64,000 bases of DNA from Flavobacterium kayseriense (GCF_014305095.1 NZ_JACRUI010000001.1:1361398-1425397), one strand, 5' to 3'. Numbered from the stretch's first letter, positions 53,756 through 63,688 are shown. The notes: generated by a model from the sequence alone, not told the origin. Made by a program: numbers and translations.

Positions 53756-54794
53756 GTTTTCTAGTTATTAGTAGTTCATCATTATTTATTAGCAATCTTT
53801 TATTTTCAACTACCTTTAAGTGTGGTGCTTTTACTCCATCCTTAAGTAGAGTTGATCCTTTAAATGCGCGAGCTTCATCCCATAGGTCTGCATCAATAAA
53901 AGTTTGAATCGTTTTACATCCACCTTCTATAATGACAGACTGAATGTGATGTTGAAACAATAGATCTGAAATTTGGACAGCAATATTGCTATCAAAATCT
54001 ATATTCTCAAAGATACAATTTTCTGTGCTTATTTCATCGGACGGTTTGCTTATGATAATAGTTTTTATCTGATTATCAAATAGTTGATTGTTTTTAGGAA
54101 TTCTTCTGTTAGCGTCAAGAACAATACGGGTAGGGTTGTTTCCAGTCCAGTCTCTGACATCTAGTTTTGGATTGTCGTCAATAGCGGTTTGTGTTCCCAC
54201 GAGAATTGCTTGTTCCTCACTTCGCCATTTATGAACGAGCTGCCTAGAATATTGATTAGTGATCCAAACAGGTTTATTTTCCTCTTTTTGTACTGGAGCA
54301 ATAAATCCGTCTTGACTTACAGCCCATTTAAGAATGATGTATGGTCTTTTTTTGTTGTGAAAAGTGAAGAAGCGTTTATTGAGTTGATAGCATTCATCTT
54401 CAAGTACACCCACAGTTACATTTACTCCTGCTTCAATTAATTTTTTGATACCGTTTCCTACTACTTGAATATTAGGATCGACCGTGCCAATGACCACGTT
54501 AGGTATCCCAGTACGTATAATCAAGTCACAGCAAGGAGGTGTTTTACCAAAATGGCTACAAGGTTCTAAACTTACGTAGATAGTTGCGTTAGTTAATAGG
54601 GATTTGTCTTTTACAGATTGTACCGCATTAACTTCAGCATGCGGTTCTCCCGCTTTTTTATGCCATCCTTCCCCAATAATTTTACCTTCATGCACAATAA
54701 CGCTTCCCACCATGGGATTTGGGTAGGTAGTTCCTAAACCATTTTTGGCTAATTGGATGCAACGTTTTATATATTTTTCTTGAGTATTCACCAT
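53748..54794 (-). CDS. ribD: Bifunctional riboflavin deaminase/reductase RibD
   Basis: Catalyses two steps of riboflavin synthesis: deamination of the pyrimidinone and reduction of its ribosyl side chain. The 348-residue protein has an N-terminal cytidine-deaminase-like zinc site (His52 and Glu54 in PHAEVNAV, Cys79 and Cys88 in EPCSHFGKTPPC) and a C-terminal reductase domain (about 150-345). It is divergent from a GNAT gene and overlaps the HAD gene that follows. No FMN riboswitch is recognisable in the 104-base upstream gap. Confidence 0.95.
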   Translation of the reverse strand: MVNTQEKYIKRCIQLAKNGLGTTYPNPMVGSVIVHEGKIIGEGWHKKAGEPHAEVNAVQSVKDKSLLTNATIYVSLEPCSHFGKTPPCCDLIIRTGIPNVVIGTVDPNIQVVGNGIKKLIEAGVNVTVGVLEDECYQLNKRFFTFHNKKRPYIILKWAVSQDGFIAPVQKEENKPVWITNQYSRQLVHKWRSEEQAILVGTQTAIDDNPKLDVRDWTGNNPTRIVLDANRRIPKNNQLFDNQIKTIIISKPSDEISTENCIFENIDFDSNIAVQISDLLFQHHIQSVIIEGGCKTIQTFIDADLWDEARAFKGSTLLKDGVKAPHLKVVENKRLLINNDELLITRKHD

Positions 54795-54898
54795 ACAAAA
54801 GTAGTTAAATTTGAGTTTATGATTTAGTTGTAATTGTAGTAAAAAATACAGTAAAGTATTTCTACTTTTGTGCTTTTAAAGTAAAGGAATATTTCAGT

Positions 54899-55384
54899 AT
54901 GGAAAATTGGTTAATTAGAAAGATAAAAAAAGAAGATAACGAAGCGGTAGCACAACTAATTCGCGCCGTTTTTGATGAGTTGAATATTCCTAAGGTAGGT
55001 ACCGCTTATGAAGATGCATACTTGGATTTTATGTTTGAAGAATATAGTAAAGCCAAATCAGCTTATTTTGTAGTAGAATATAATGGTAAAGTTGTTGGCT
55101 CAGCAGGAGTGGCGCCTCTTGAGAATGAAGCGAATAGTATTTGTGAATTACAAAAGATGTATTTTTTACCTGAGACGCGTGGTTTAGGGATTGGTGGAGC
55201 GATGATGTCAAGGTGTTTGCAAGCAGCAAAGGAATTTGGCTTTGAGCAATGCTACTTAGAAACAATGCCTTTTATGTTAGATGCTCAAAAATTATATAAA
55301 AAAGTAGGCTTCAAAAATATAAGTGCGCCTATGGGAAGTACCGGTCATACTTCTTGTCCTGTATGGATGTTGAAGGATTTGTAA
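54899..55384 (+). CDS. GNAT family N-acetyltransferase
   Basis: A 161-residue acetyltransferase with the acetyl-CoA-binding pattern LQKMYFLPETRGLGIGGAMMSRCLQAAKEFG and C-terminal YLETMPFMLDAQKLYKKVGF. Target unknown. Located 47 bases upstream of prmC, probably in one transcript. Confidence 0.87.
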   Translation: MENWLIRKIKKEDNEAVAQLIRAVFDELNIPKVGTAYEDAYLDFMFEEYSKAKSAYFVVEYNGKVVGSAGVAPLENEANSICELQKMYFLPETRGLGIGGAMMSRCLQAAKEFGFEQCYLETMPFMLDAQKLYKKVGFKNISAPMGSTGHTSCPVWMLKDL

Positions 55385-55431
55385 TATAAGTTGCTAAAGG
55401 CCTAGAGTACCCAATTTAAATTTTGTCTGTC

Positions 55432-56286
55432 ATGAGAATTAAGGAATATAGAAGTTATTTTATTAAGGAGCTAACACCTATTTACGATGTTGGAGAAGTC
55501 GAAAGTTTTTTTTATTTAATTCTTGAAGACAAGCAACAACTTAGACGAATTGATCTTGCCTTAACTCCAGATTTAAGCTTTTCTGAAAGAGACGTACTAC
55601 TTTGGGATGAATTAGTACAGCAATTAAAACTGGAAATTCCAATACAGTATTTGCTAGGCAAAACTAGTTTTTATGGATTGGATTTTGCAGTCAATGATGC
55701 AGTACTTATTCCAAGGCAAGAGACAGAGGAGTTGGTCGATTGGATTGTATCAACCGTTAATTCAGAGAAGGCAGACCTTCCACTGCGAATTTTAGATATT
55801 GGAACAGGGAGTGGATGTATCGCGATTTCTTTGGCTAAAAATATCAAAAACGCAACTGTTTTCGCCATTGATGTATCCGAAGAAGCTTTGGCGATAGCTC
55901 GAAAAAATGCCGCAAATAACAACGTTGTTATAACCTTTATTTTTCAAAATATTTTAGAAACCGTCGATTTAGAACAGCGATTTGATATTATTGTTTCAAA
56001 CCCTCCTTATGTTAGGAATCTTGAAAAAGAAGAAATTAAAAAAAATGTGTTAGACAATGAACCTCATTTGGCACTTTTTGTTGCTGATGATGATGCATTA
56101 ATTTTTTATACAAAAATCGCCCAGTTAGCTCAAAAAAACTTGACAAGTTCTGGTCACTTATTTTTTGAAATAAATCAATATTTAGGACAAGAAATGGTCG
56201 AGTTATTGCAGAGTTTAAATTTCAAAAACATAGAATTGCGTAAGGATATTTATGGTAATGACCGAATGACTAAAGCATTAATTTAG
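55432..56286 (+). CDS. prmC: Release factor glutamine methyltransferase PrmC
   Basis: Methylates the GGQ glutamine of RF1 and RF2, improving termination. The 284-residue protein has the N-terminal helical domain, the conserved YLLGKTSFYGLDFAVNDAVLIPRQETEELV, the SAM-binding ILDIGTGSGCIAISLA and the catalytic VSNPPYV motif. ATG 55432 is preferred to a TTG at 55423. It ends 40 bases before a convergent permease gene with no clear terminator. Confidence 0.95.
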   Translation: MRIKEYRSYFIKELTPIYDVGEVESFFYLILEDKQQLRRIDLALTPDLSFSERDVLLWDELVQQLKLEIPIQYLLGKTSFYGLDFAVNDAVLIPRQETEELVDWIVSTVNSEKADLPLRILDIGTGSGCIAISLAKNIKNATVFAIDVSEEALAIARKNAANNNVVITFIFQNILETVDLEQRFDIIVSNPPYVRNLEKEEIKKNVLDNEPHLALFVADDDALIFYTKIAQLAQKNLTSSGHLFFEINQYLGQEMVELLQSLNFKNIELRKDIYGNDRMTKALI

Positions 56287-56326
56287 TGCTATATTGTTTA
56301 TCTTCAATAATTTAAAACTACCAAGT

Positions 56327-57571
56327 TTATTCGTAGCGTAAGGCTTCAATAGGATCTAGAACCGCTGCTTTGATTGCAGGATATAATCCTGAAACTAACG
56401 CTACTATAAAACTAGTAGTAAAAGCGGCAAAGATCGCCCCCCATGGAATTACGAAAGCAAAATCTAAAGCTGTAGCAATACCAAAACCGATTAAAATACC
56501 GAGTATAATACCTACGATACCTCCTAATTGTCCAATAATCATTGTTTCAATAAAGAATTGTATGGCGACTGTAGAGCGCTTAGCACCCAAGGCTTTTCTA
56601 ACTCCTATTTCACGCGTTCGTTCCGTAACAGACACAATCATAATATTCATTAAAGCAATAGAAGATCCCAAAACGGTAATAATACCAATAAGCCAAGAGG
56701 CTAATCCCAAGTATTGGGTAATTCCCAAAATTCTATTAATCAAATCATCAGAACGAACTACTCCAAAATTATTGTCTTTAATTGGGCTTAATTTGCGTAC
56801 TCTACGCATAGTACTAATTGCATTATCGATGGCTTGGTCTAGAATTTCTTTTTTAGAAACCATTACACTCATGTTATAATTAATTCTTGGAGCGGTAAAT
56901 AAAGAACGTGCTACTTGAATAGGAATTAAAACTCTTAAATCTTGGCTGTTACCAAAAGTAGAGCCTTTCTCTTTTAGTACTCCAATTACTTTAAATCGAG
57001 CACCTCTAATAGAGATTGTTTTATTTAAAGGATTGACGTCTTTCAGGAGCCCTTTCTCAAAATCAGAACCCACAACACAAACGTAGTTATTGTTTGCAAT
57101 ATCAAAAGAATTGAAGTTTCGACCTAAGCTAGTTTCTAATCCGGAATTTGTGATAAAGAATTCATCAACACCTACTACTGAGATAGCAGGGTCTGTTTTA
57201 TTTGCTTCGTACTTCACCTCAGCGATTGATGTCGCTGTAAATGACACCGAAGTTTCAGTGAAAGGATAATTGAATTTATTTTTAAAAGCAACGGCCTCTG
57301 GGTAAGAAATGATTGGATTTATAATCGTTCGTTCCTCACCACCTCTTCGTCTGGCGGTATTCTCGTACTGACTTATATTAAAGGTGTTGGCTCCCATGGA
57401 GGCAAAGTCAGATGAAATAGTATTTTCAAGCGCAGATACCACAGTCAGAATACCTACCAAGGCAGTTATTCCTATAGCAATAATGATTACCGTAAGCGAG
57501 GTTCTTAATATTTGGGTCTTAATGGAACCAAATGCGATTCGGATATTTTCTTTTAGTAAATTTAGCATCAT
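56327..57571 (-). CDS. MacB/FtsX-type ABC transporter permease
   Basis: A 414-residue inner-membrane protein with one N-terminal span (about 20-42), a large periplasmic MacB-type domain (about 45-250) and three C-terminal spans with FtsX signature VTERTREIGVRKALGAKRSTVAIQFFIE. Such permeases usually work with a LolD/MacB-type ATPase to transmit force or move lipoproteins and peptides. No ATPase gene is adjacent, so its partner is elsewhere. Two adjacent ATG codons make the exact start uncertain by one residue. Confidence 0.9.
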   Translation of the reverse strand: MMLNLLKENIRIAFGSIKTQILRTSLTVIIIAIGITALVGILTVVSALENTISSDFASMGANTFNISQYENTARRRGGEERTIINPIISYPEAVAFKNKFNYPFTETSVSFTATSIAEVKYEANKTDPAISVVGVDEFFITNSGLETSLGRNFNSFDIANNNYVCVVGSDFEKGLLKDVNPLNKTISIRGARFKVIGVLKEKGSTFGNSQDLRVLIPIQVARSLFTAPRINYNMSVMVSKKEILDQAIDNAISTMRRVRKLSPIKDNNFGVVRSDDLINRILGITQYLGLASWLIGIITVLGSSIALMNIMIVSVTERTREIGVRKALGAKRSTVAIQFFIETMIIGQLGGIVGIILGILIGFGIATALDFAFVIPWGAIFAAFTTSFIVALVSGLYPAIKAAVLDPIEALRYE

Positions 57572-57730
57572 GGTAGTTTGACACGAAAATACAATTTTTG
57601 TTACAAGTTTATTTTGGATGAAGTATTATTTATTTTAAAAATTAGATATTTGCACTTCTCAATTTAAGTATTTAAATTTTGGCTCTATAGTTTTTAGTGC
57701 TAGAGCAAGTATTAAACCCACATTTCAAAA

Positions 57731-59101
57731 ATGGCATCAAAACCAAGTATTCCTAAAGGAACAAGAGATTTTTCACCTGCTGAGGTGGCAAAAAGACAGT
57801 ATATTATTCAAACTATTAAGAGTAATTTTGAGAAATTTGGCTTTCAGCCTATCGAAACACCTTCTTTTGAGAACTCAGAAACCCTTATGGGTAAATATGG
57901 AGAAGAAGGAGATCGTTTAATTTTTAAAATTCTGAACTCGGGAGACTATTTGGCGAAAGCCAATGCTGCTCATTTAGATACTAAGGATAGTACGAAGCTT
58001 ACTTCGAGTATATCTGAAAAAGCGTTGCGTTATGACTTGACGGTGCCTTTTGCACGTTATGTCGTGCAGCATCAAAACGAAATTGAATTTCCTTTTAAAA
58101 GATACCAAATTCAACCAGTTTGGCGTGCAGACCGACCCCAAAAAGGACGCTTTAGAGAGTTTTTTCAATGTGATGCTGATGTGGTTGGCTCTAAATCTTT
58201 GTGGCAGGAAATAGAGTTGGTACAGTTGTATGATACTGTATTTACCCAATTAGGGTTAAATGGGGTAAATATAAAAATCAATAATCGTAAAATTCTTTCG
58301 GGTATTGCTGAGGTTATAGGAGCATCAGACAAATTAATTGACTTTACGGTTGCCTTAGATAAGCTGGATAAAATAGGCGAGGACGGCGTTAAAGACGAAA
58401 TGATAGCTAAGGGAATTACGGAGGATGCTATCACAAAAGTGCAACCCTTATTTAATTTTACGGGATCAATTTCTGAAAAAATAGAAAAATTAGAATTGCT
58501 TTTAATTTCTTCAGATGAAGGTTTAAAAGGAGTTGAGGAGTTGCGTTTTATTTGTGAAAATGTTTCTAAATTAGGATTAGCGACAGCTAATTTAGATCTA
58601 GATGTAACCCTAGCTCGAGGTCTTAATTATTATACGGGAGCTATATTTGAAGTTAGCGCTCCTGAAGGTGTTGCTATGGGATCTATAGGTGGCGGTGGAA
58701 GATACGATGATTTAACTGGTATTTTTGGTTTAAAAAACATGAGTGGTGTTGGAATCTCTTTTGGTTTAGACCGTATATATCTGGTGGTTGAAGAGTTAAA
58801 TCTTTTTCCGGAAACAGTTACTGCAGCATCAAAAGCATTGTTTATTAATTACGGAGATGGCGAAGCGTTTTATGCTATGCAAGCCATTAAACAATTGCGT
58901 GCGGCGGGTATAAAAGTAGAATTGTATCCGGAAAATGTAAAAGTAGCCAAACAATTTCAGCATGCTGACAAACGAAATATTCCTTTTGCTGTTATCGTTG
59001 GCGAAACAGAGATAGCTTCAAATTCCTACTCCCTTAAAAATTTAGTAACTGGAGAACAGATTTTAGTAGATTTAGAAAGTTTAAAAGCGGCTTTATTGTA
59101 A
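57731..59101 (+). CDS. hisS: Histidyl-tRNA synthetase
   Basis: Class II aminoacyl-tRNA synthetase charging tRNA-His. The 456-residue protein has [10 protein letters not shown] at the N-terminus, motif 2 ([29 protein letters not shown]), the histidine motif [19 protein letters not shown] and a C-terminal anticodon-binding domain. Transcribed alone, divergent from the permease gene, and ended by a strong hairpin. Confidence 0.97.
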   Translation: MASKPSIPKGTRDFSPAEVAKRQYIIQTIKSNFEKFGFQPIETPSFENSETLMGKYGEEGDRLIFKILNSGDYLAKANAAHLDTKDSTKLTSSISEKALRYDLTVPFARYVVQHQNEIEFPFKRYQIQPVWRADRPQKGRFREFFQCDADVVGSKSLWQEIELVQLYDTVFTQLGLNGVNIKINNRKILSGIAEVIGASDKLIDFTVALDKLDKIGEDGVKDEMIAKGITEDAITKVQPLFNFTGSISEKIEKLELLLISSDEGLKGVEELRFICENVSKLGLATANLDLDVTLARGLNYYTGAIFEVSAPEGVAMGSIGGGGRYDDLTGIFGLKNMSGVGISFGLDRIYLVVEELNLFPETVTAASKALFINYGDGEAFYAMQAIKQLRAAGIKVELYPENVKVAKQFQHADKRNIPFAVIVGETEIASNSYSLKNLVTGEQILVDLESLKAALL

Positions 59102-59122
59102 TCGTTTTTGTCTATTATATAA

Positions 59123-59154
59123 AAAAGGGTCTTGAATTATTTCAAGACCCTTTT
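59123..59154. terminator. Bidirectional terminator
   Basis: aaaagggtcttgaa (59123-59136) pairs perfectly with ttcaagaccctttt (59141-59154). Serves hisS and the minus-strand DUF4252 operon. Confidence 0.95.
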
Positions 59155-59162
59155 AAATTTAC

Positions 59163-59696
59163 TTACTTCATGAGTTGCTGTAGCGGTTTAAGTTGCTCCA
59201 TATCCACATTTGATTTTTGTACAATTTGCATCAGACTCATTATATTGTTTGCATTCATGTCTTTTCCAAGTACACGAATTATGGCAAAGCCATTTTCTTT
59301 TCGGTTGGTATATAAAATAAATTCGTCTATGTGATCATTATCGCCTATAAAACTTACAGATGCTGCGCTAGCACCAGTGCTAAATTTCATTAGTTGTTGG
59401 TATTTCTCATCTTTTAAGATCTGATTTACTTTTGTGTTTTCTATTTCATATTGTTCTTTGTTCTCTTCTGTTAATTTAAATGCTAATATATTTATCTTAT
59501 CAAACGAAGCAAGGGCAGTTTGTTGATCTTCGCTTAGGCTATCTTTAGCTATATTTAAGATGGAAGGAGAGATATCAAGAGCTAAGAAATTATTGTTTTC
59601 AGTATTTTCAACAAAATATTTTTGAAGTGAAGGTTCTTTATTACAGCTTACGCAAAGTAATGTAATAGCGAGTACTGTACTATAAGTGATTTTCAT
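59163..59696 (-). CDS. DUF4252 family lipoprotein
   Basis: A 177-residue exported protein with a lipobox ending at Cys18 (LLCVSC). The body fits DUF4252: ILAFKLTEENKEQYEIENTKVNQILKDEKYQQLMKF followed by an FILYTNRKENGFAIIRVLGKDMN beta region. Function is unknown. It is the last gene of a four-gene operon starting with an ECF sigma factor, one base after the second DUF4252 gene, so the pair probably act together at the envelope. Confidence 0.85.
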   Translation of the reverse strand: MKITYSTVLAITLLCVSCNKEPSLQKYFVENTENNNFLALDISPSILNIAKDSLSEDQQTALASFDKINILAFKLTEENKEQYEIENTKVNQILKDEKYQQLMKFSTGASAASVSFIGDNDHIDEFILYTNRKENGFAIIRVLGKDMNANNIMSLMQIVQKSNVDMEQLKPLQQLMK

Positions 59697-59697
59697 A

Positions 59698-60252
59698 TTA
59701 GCGGTTGTTTTTACTAGCTTTTTTAAGCTCCTCGCCTCCAGGAATTTTCATTTTATCTGTAAGTATCGAAATTTCATTTAGGTCAAAATCCCCTGTTAAA
59801 GACATTAAAACAGTTTGATTCGTTTTACCACTACCTTCAATAAACATGAGTAGCTCTTTAATTTGAGAATCAGAACTGCCGGATTTTACTAAAATTTTTA
59901 TGTTTTTCCCACTATCATTTACACGCATTAATTCTTCAAGTCCAACAGATTTTACATATTTATCAGCAGTTAATTTTAGGTCAGTTGTTGCTTTAGAACT
60001 AGCAGTAGAGAAAACACGCAAGTTGTCAAGTTTTTTGATGAGGTTCATGTAACGTTGTGCTTCTTTATCTGTAGCATCAACTTTTACTTTGCTCATTAGT
60101 TCAAACATCTTACGGTTTACAATTAGTGCTGTAATGTCATCCTGACCTTCAAATTTATCAAAAGCAGATTGTGCAAAGAAGGGTGTAGAAAGTAGCAACA
60201 GTGCTAGAGTTAAAAGTAGTTTTTTACTGTTTTTTAAAAAGATTGATTTCAT
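59698..60252 (-). CDS. DUF4252 family secreted protein
   Basis: A 184-residue protein with a signal peptide (about 9-28, ending PFFAQ) and a DUF4252-type body containing KKLDNLRVFSTASSKATTDLKLTADKYVKSVGLEELMRV and a SLTGDFDLNEISILTDKM tail. It lacks the lipobox of its neighbour. Its ATG overlaps the stop of the upstream membrane-protein gene by four bases (ATGA), indicating translational coupling. Confidence 0.85.
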   Translation of the reverse strand: MKSIFLKNSKKLLLTLALLLLSTPFFAQSAFDKFEGQDDITALIVNRKMFELMSKVKVDATDKEAQRYMNLIKKLDNLRVFSTASSKATTDLKLTADKYVKSVGLEELMRVNDSGKNIKILVKSGSSDSQIKELLMFIEGSGKTNQTVLMSLTGDFDLNEISILTDKMKIPGGEELKKASKNNR

Positions 60253-60722
60253 TTGTTTTTCGTTATTGGATTAAAAATTTTGTTTTTCGAATTTTCGAAT
60301 TCTTGCATGTAGCGCATGCCTTCAACTCCGGTGTTTACATGGTTAGAAAGCAATGCTAGCGCTTTTTGAGTCTCTCTCAAAGCTACTTCTGGATCATCAT
60401 ATGTGCCTAGGTTGTCTGCATTGTTGTTGTTGATTTGTAAAAAAAGATATGTTCCTGCGCCTAAAAAAACAATAATGGATGCAGCTATTGATATCCACGT
60501 TCGAATTTTCTTGTTTGTTTGAATTAGGGGTAGCGCAGGATGTTCTTTTAAACTTTTTATGTCTTTTGCAGTAGTATAATAATTAAAAATTAGTTGGTAC
60601 TCTTGCAGTGTGTCATCAATAACTTCTGATGCAAAATAGTTTCTCAAAATAGTTTCTTCGTCTAAACTACTTTGTCCTTCAAGATATTTATTTATTAATT
60701 GTTTTATTTTAGATAATTCCAT
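60249..60722 (-). CDS. Membrane anti-sigma factor candidate
   Basis: A 157-residue single-span protein: a cytoplasmic helical N-terminus (1-72, including NKYLEGQSSLDEETILRNYF), one membrane span (about 75-96) and a periplasmic C-terminus. Position directly after the ECF sigma gene, with a 14-base overlap, and topology strongly suggest an anti-sigma factor. It has no zinc-finger Cys motif. ATG 60722 is preferred to one at 60791 deep inside the sigma gene. Confidence 0.72.
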   Translation of the reverse strand: MELSKIKQLINKYLEGQSSLDEETILRNYFASEVIDDTLQEYQLIFNYYTTAKDIKSLKEHPALPLIQTNKKIRTWISIAASIIVFLGAGTYLFLQINNNNADNLGTYDDPEVALRETQKALALLSNHVNTGVEGMRYMQEFENSKNKIFNPITKNK

Positions 60723-61218
60723 GATTGTTTTTTTGTTGCATCTTTTCTCTAATCGTTTTTCTAGTTCTTGATAAAGTGGTTCTAATGGCACTTTCGGTCA
60801 TTTTAACTATTTGTGCAATTTCGGCATATTCATATTGCTCTACATCTCTTAATTGAATAAGTATTCGCTGTTGCTCTGGGAGCTGATTAATTATTTTTTC
60901 GACCCACTGTAAACAATCATTAACCTCTGTTTTTTGTTCGGCAGTACTTTGTTGGTCTTTATAGTTGTTATGTGTTATTGGCAAATTCGATGCCCTTTTT
61001 GATTTTAACTGATCCAAACAATAATTTTTTGTAATCTTCATCGCTAATGCTTCTATACTATTGTACTTATTCAGCGAATTGTTTTTATTCCAAAGTTTTA
61101 CTAAAACCTCTTGTGTTGCATCTTCGGCTTCTTCTGTACTAACAAGCAATCGTTTTGCTAATCGAAAAAGTTTGTCTCGAAAAGGGTTGATTATCTGTAC
61201 AAAATCATATTGGTTCAT
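60709..61218 (-). CDS. ECF-type RNA polymerase sigma factor
   Basis: A 169-residue sigma-70 family protein with region 2 (FRLAKRLLVSTEEAEDATQEVLVKLW) and region 4 (LRDVEQYEYAEIAQIVKMTESAIRTTLSRTRKTI). It has only those two domains, as in extracytoplasmic-function sigma factors. It heads an operon with a membrane anti-sigma candidate and two exported DUF4252 proteins, and is divergent from the S41 peptidase gene, which it may also control. Confidence 0.92.
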   Translation of the reverse strand: MNQYDFVQIINPFRDKLFRLAKRLLVSTEEAEDATQEVLVKLWNKNNSLNKYNSIEALAMKITKNYCLDQLKSKRASNLPITHNNYKDQQSTAEQKTEVNDCLQWVEKIINQLPEQQRILIQLRDVEQYEYAEIAQIVKMTESAIRTTLSRTRKTIREKMQQKNNHGII

Positions 61219-61343
61219 AAAATCGTTTTGGGTATTCAGTTATATAAGGAAGACGAGTCAAAAGTATTTTTGTTACAAATAAAAAATAAAAATAAAACTA
61301 AAGGTACTATTTTTACGTTCATGATATAAATACCTCCAATTAT

Positions 61344-62789
61344 ATGAAACCTACTTTTAAATTTTTACTGCTATCATTTATTTCGTTATTTGTTTTTCAA
61401 GGCTGTCAAGATAATGACGACATTGCTGCTCCTATATCTCTTGAAGTTCAGGATTTTGTATGGAAAGGGATGAATCAATATTACTTATGGCAAGCTGATG
61501 TTCCTAATTTATCTGATGATCGTTTTGCATCTCAGGATCAGTTAAATGTTTTTTTATCGGATTATCCTGACCCGGAAAATCTTTTTAGTGCTTTAAGGGT
61601 TAACAGTACAATTGATCGTTTTAGTTGGATTGTTAAAGATTATTTAGTGCTGGAAGGGCAACTTCAAGGAATAACTAAGAATAGTGGTGTAGAGTATGGA
61701 TTAGTTTTTAAACCGGGAAGTACAACAGATATTTTTGGCTATGTTCGATATATTCTTCCCAACTCCGATGCTTCGACAAAGGATATTAAAAGAGGAGATC
61801 TATTTTATGCTGTAAATGGGACACCGCTTACCGTTACTAATTTTAGTAGTTTATTGGCTCTTGAAAATAGTACGCTGAACCTTGCTGATTATAATAGTGG
61901 AGCGATAACACCAAATGGGAGAACAATAGCATTAACAAAAACGGTGGTTGCAGAAAATCCTATTTTAGTAAATAAAGTGCTTACAGTTGGTTCTAAAAAA
62001 GTGGGTTACTTAGTTTATAATGGTTTTTTTGCTGAATATGATACTGAATTAAATACCGCTTTTGGTACTTTAAAAGCACAAGGAGTGACCGAGTTGGTAT
62101 TAGATCTGAGATATAATTCAGGAGGATCCGTTCTTAGTGCGACAAGATTAGCCAGTATGATTACCGGGCAATATACAGGCCAAGTGTTTGCGCAGCAGGT
62201 TTGGAATAGTAAGATTAATGCATTCTTTGAGGCTAACAATCCAGAAGCATTAAAGAATAAATTTGCAGATAAAATTGGGACAACCGCTATAAACAGTTTA
62301 GGGTTAAGTAAAATATATATTTTAACTAGTAGAAGTACCGCATCCGCTAGTGAACTTGTAATTAATGGATTAAAACCATACATGACTGTAGAGCAAATTG
62401 GAGATGTAACGGTAGGGAAAAATGTTGGTTCAGTAACTTTGTATGATTCACCAACTTTTGGTAATGAAAATAGAAATCCAAATCATCGCTATGCCATGCA
62501 GCCCATTGTTCTAAAAATCGCTAATTCTGCAGGATATGGAGAATATTTTAATGGTTTAACCCCTAACTATCTTTTAAAGGAAAATTACGGTAATTTAGGT
62601 GTTCTAGGAGATGCGAGTGAGCCTCTATTGAGTACGGCTTTAGGAAAAATATCTGGTACAGCAAAAATGCTTAAGCAAAGCTCAGAAAAATCAGAAATTT
62701 ATTTTAATGATTCTAAGTCTATTGATGGAATAAGAAACCAAATGTATTTAAGTAAGGCTCCTGAGGGTATATTAAAAGCTTTAGATTAG
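61344..62789 (+). CDS. S41 family peptidase lipoprotein
   Basis: A 481-residue exported C-terminal-processing-type serine protease. The lipobox ends at Cys21 (FVFQGC). It has an N-terminal helical region, a PDZ-like domain (about 115-190, RYILPNSDASTKDIKRGDLFYAVNG) and the S41 catalytic core with ELVLDLRYNSGG and the Ser motif SRSTASASELVINGLKPYM. Family members cleave proteins at C-termini in the periplasm. A tattttta box near 61308 is a possible -7. Its divergence from an ECF operon hints at shared envelope control. Confidence 0.9.
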   Translation: MKPTFKFLLLSFISLFVFQGCQDNDDIAAPISLEVQDFVWKGMNQYYLWQADVPNLSDDRFASQDQLNVFLSDYPDPENLFSALRVNSTIDRFSWIVKDYLVLEGQLQGITKNSGVEYGLVFKPGSTTDIFGYVRYILPNSDASTKDIKRGDLFYAVNGTPLTVTNFSSLLALENSTLNLADYNSGAITPNGRTIALTKTVVAENPILVNKVLTVGSKKVGYLVYNGFFAEYDTELNTAFGTLKAQGVTELVLDLRYNSGGSVLSATRLASMITGQYTGQVFAQQVWNSKINAFFEANNPEALKNKFADKIGTTAINSLGLSKIYILTSRSTASASELVINGLKPYMTVEQIGDVTVGKNVGSVTLYDSPTFGNENRNPNHRYAMQPIVLKIANSAGYGEYFNGLTPNYLLKENYGNLGVLGDASEPLLSTALGKISGTAKMLKQSSEKSEIYFNDSKSIDGIRNQMYLSKAPEGILKALD

Positions 62790-62845
62790 CTATAAGTAGT
62801 AATACGATTTATGTATCGCTAATTTAGGACGCGACAAGTGTTAAA

Positions 62846-62883
62846 AAAAAATCCCCTAAGAAAATGTTCTTAGGGGATTTTTT
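62846..62883. terminator. Bidirectional terminator
   Basis: A 16-bp perfect stem (62846-62861 with 62868-62883) around atcccctaag/cttaggggat, with A and T runs at its ends. Confidence 0.95.
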
Positions 62884-62906
62884 AATTTTTTTAAAAAGGC
62901 AAATTC

Positions 62907-63407
62907 TTATTTGCAAAACATTTTTTTGTTTTGGGATGCGCTTTGGCTTCCTAATTTAATTGCGCTAGTAAAATCATTACATGCATTTTTAGCGTCCTTT
63001 AATCTATTGTAAGACAATCCCCTTAAGTTGTATGAAATATAATCCTGAGGATTTATAGAAATTGATTTTGTGCAATCAGCGATGACACTTTTGTAATCAT
63101 TTAGTTTGTAATTAATACTAGCTCTAGTGGTGTAAGCATAAGCCATTTCTGGATTTAGTTCTAAAGTTTTATTTACATCCGATAAAGCTCCTGTAAGATC
63201 GTTCGAAGTTAGTTTCGCAAGCCCTCTGTTTAGATAGGCTTCTTCAAATGTTGGTTTCTTATTAATAGCTTTCGTGAAATCGGCAATAGAGCCCTTTGCG
63301 TTTCCTGCATTTGACTTCTTCATTCCTTGATCAAAATAATCTTCGGCAGTTTGACTATATCCTAAAGAAGTAAAGATAAACATAGCAAGTAGTAGGATTT
63401 TTTTCAT
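62907..63407 (-). CDS. Secreted tetratricopeptide repeat protein
   Basis: A 166-residue exported protein with a signal peptide (MKKILLLAMFIFTSLGYSQ) and about four TPR units (AEDYFDQGMKKSNAGNAKGSIADFTKAINKKP and three similar repeats to about 155). TPRs mediate protein-protein contacts; the partner is unknown. Single gene. Its upstream 230 bases hold no clear feature beyond a weak -7-like tagatttag. Confidence 0.85.
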   Translation of the reverse strand: MKKILLLAMFIFTSLGYSQTAEDYFDQGMKKSNAGNAKGSIADFTKAINKKPTFEEAYLNRGLAKLTSNDLTGALSDVNKTLELNPEMAYAYTTRASINYKLNDYKSVIADCTKSISINPQDYISYNLRGLSYNRLKDAKNACNDFTSAIKLGSQSASQNKKMFCK

Positions 63408-63637
63408 TTTCGTGTAGATTTTTAAATATAAATTTATGTTAACTGTAATTTGGGTTGCTAAATCTACTAAATCTTATTATTCTTTGCGTTAAATAAATGA
63501 GAATTTATCCTAGTTTATTTTTTTTGAGAATAAAAATAAGCCCTAGGGGATGCTCTGACATTTGTTATCATCCCTTTTGTGTATTCCTATTACTGAGAGT
63601 CGTACTAATTAGTTTCAAGATTTCATTAAAAATTAAA

Positions 63638-63678
63638 AATCCATAAAATATAGATTGTCAAACTATATTTTATGGATT
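63638..63678 (-). terminator. Terminator of the tRNA-Leu/Lys unit
   Basis: A 16-bp perfect stem, aatccataaaatatag (63638-63653) with ctatattttatggatt (63663-63678); on the minus strand it is followed by a T-rich tract. Confidence 0.88.
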
Positions 63679-63688
63679 GATTTTTAAG

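Noticed and set aside
54795..54898. FMN riboswitch upstream of ribD
   Set aside because: The 104-base gap is AT-rich and lacks the conserved RFN element sequences.
62795..62835. Possible second copy of the rpoB-rpoC type hairpin
   Set aside because: Only a few bases of weak similarity (tacgattta...tatcg) and no stable stem.
63540..63600. Possible fourth copy of the bipartite hairpin repeat
   Set aside because: Shares agccct and atccctttt but lacks the second arm and the central stem.
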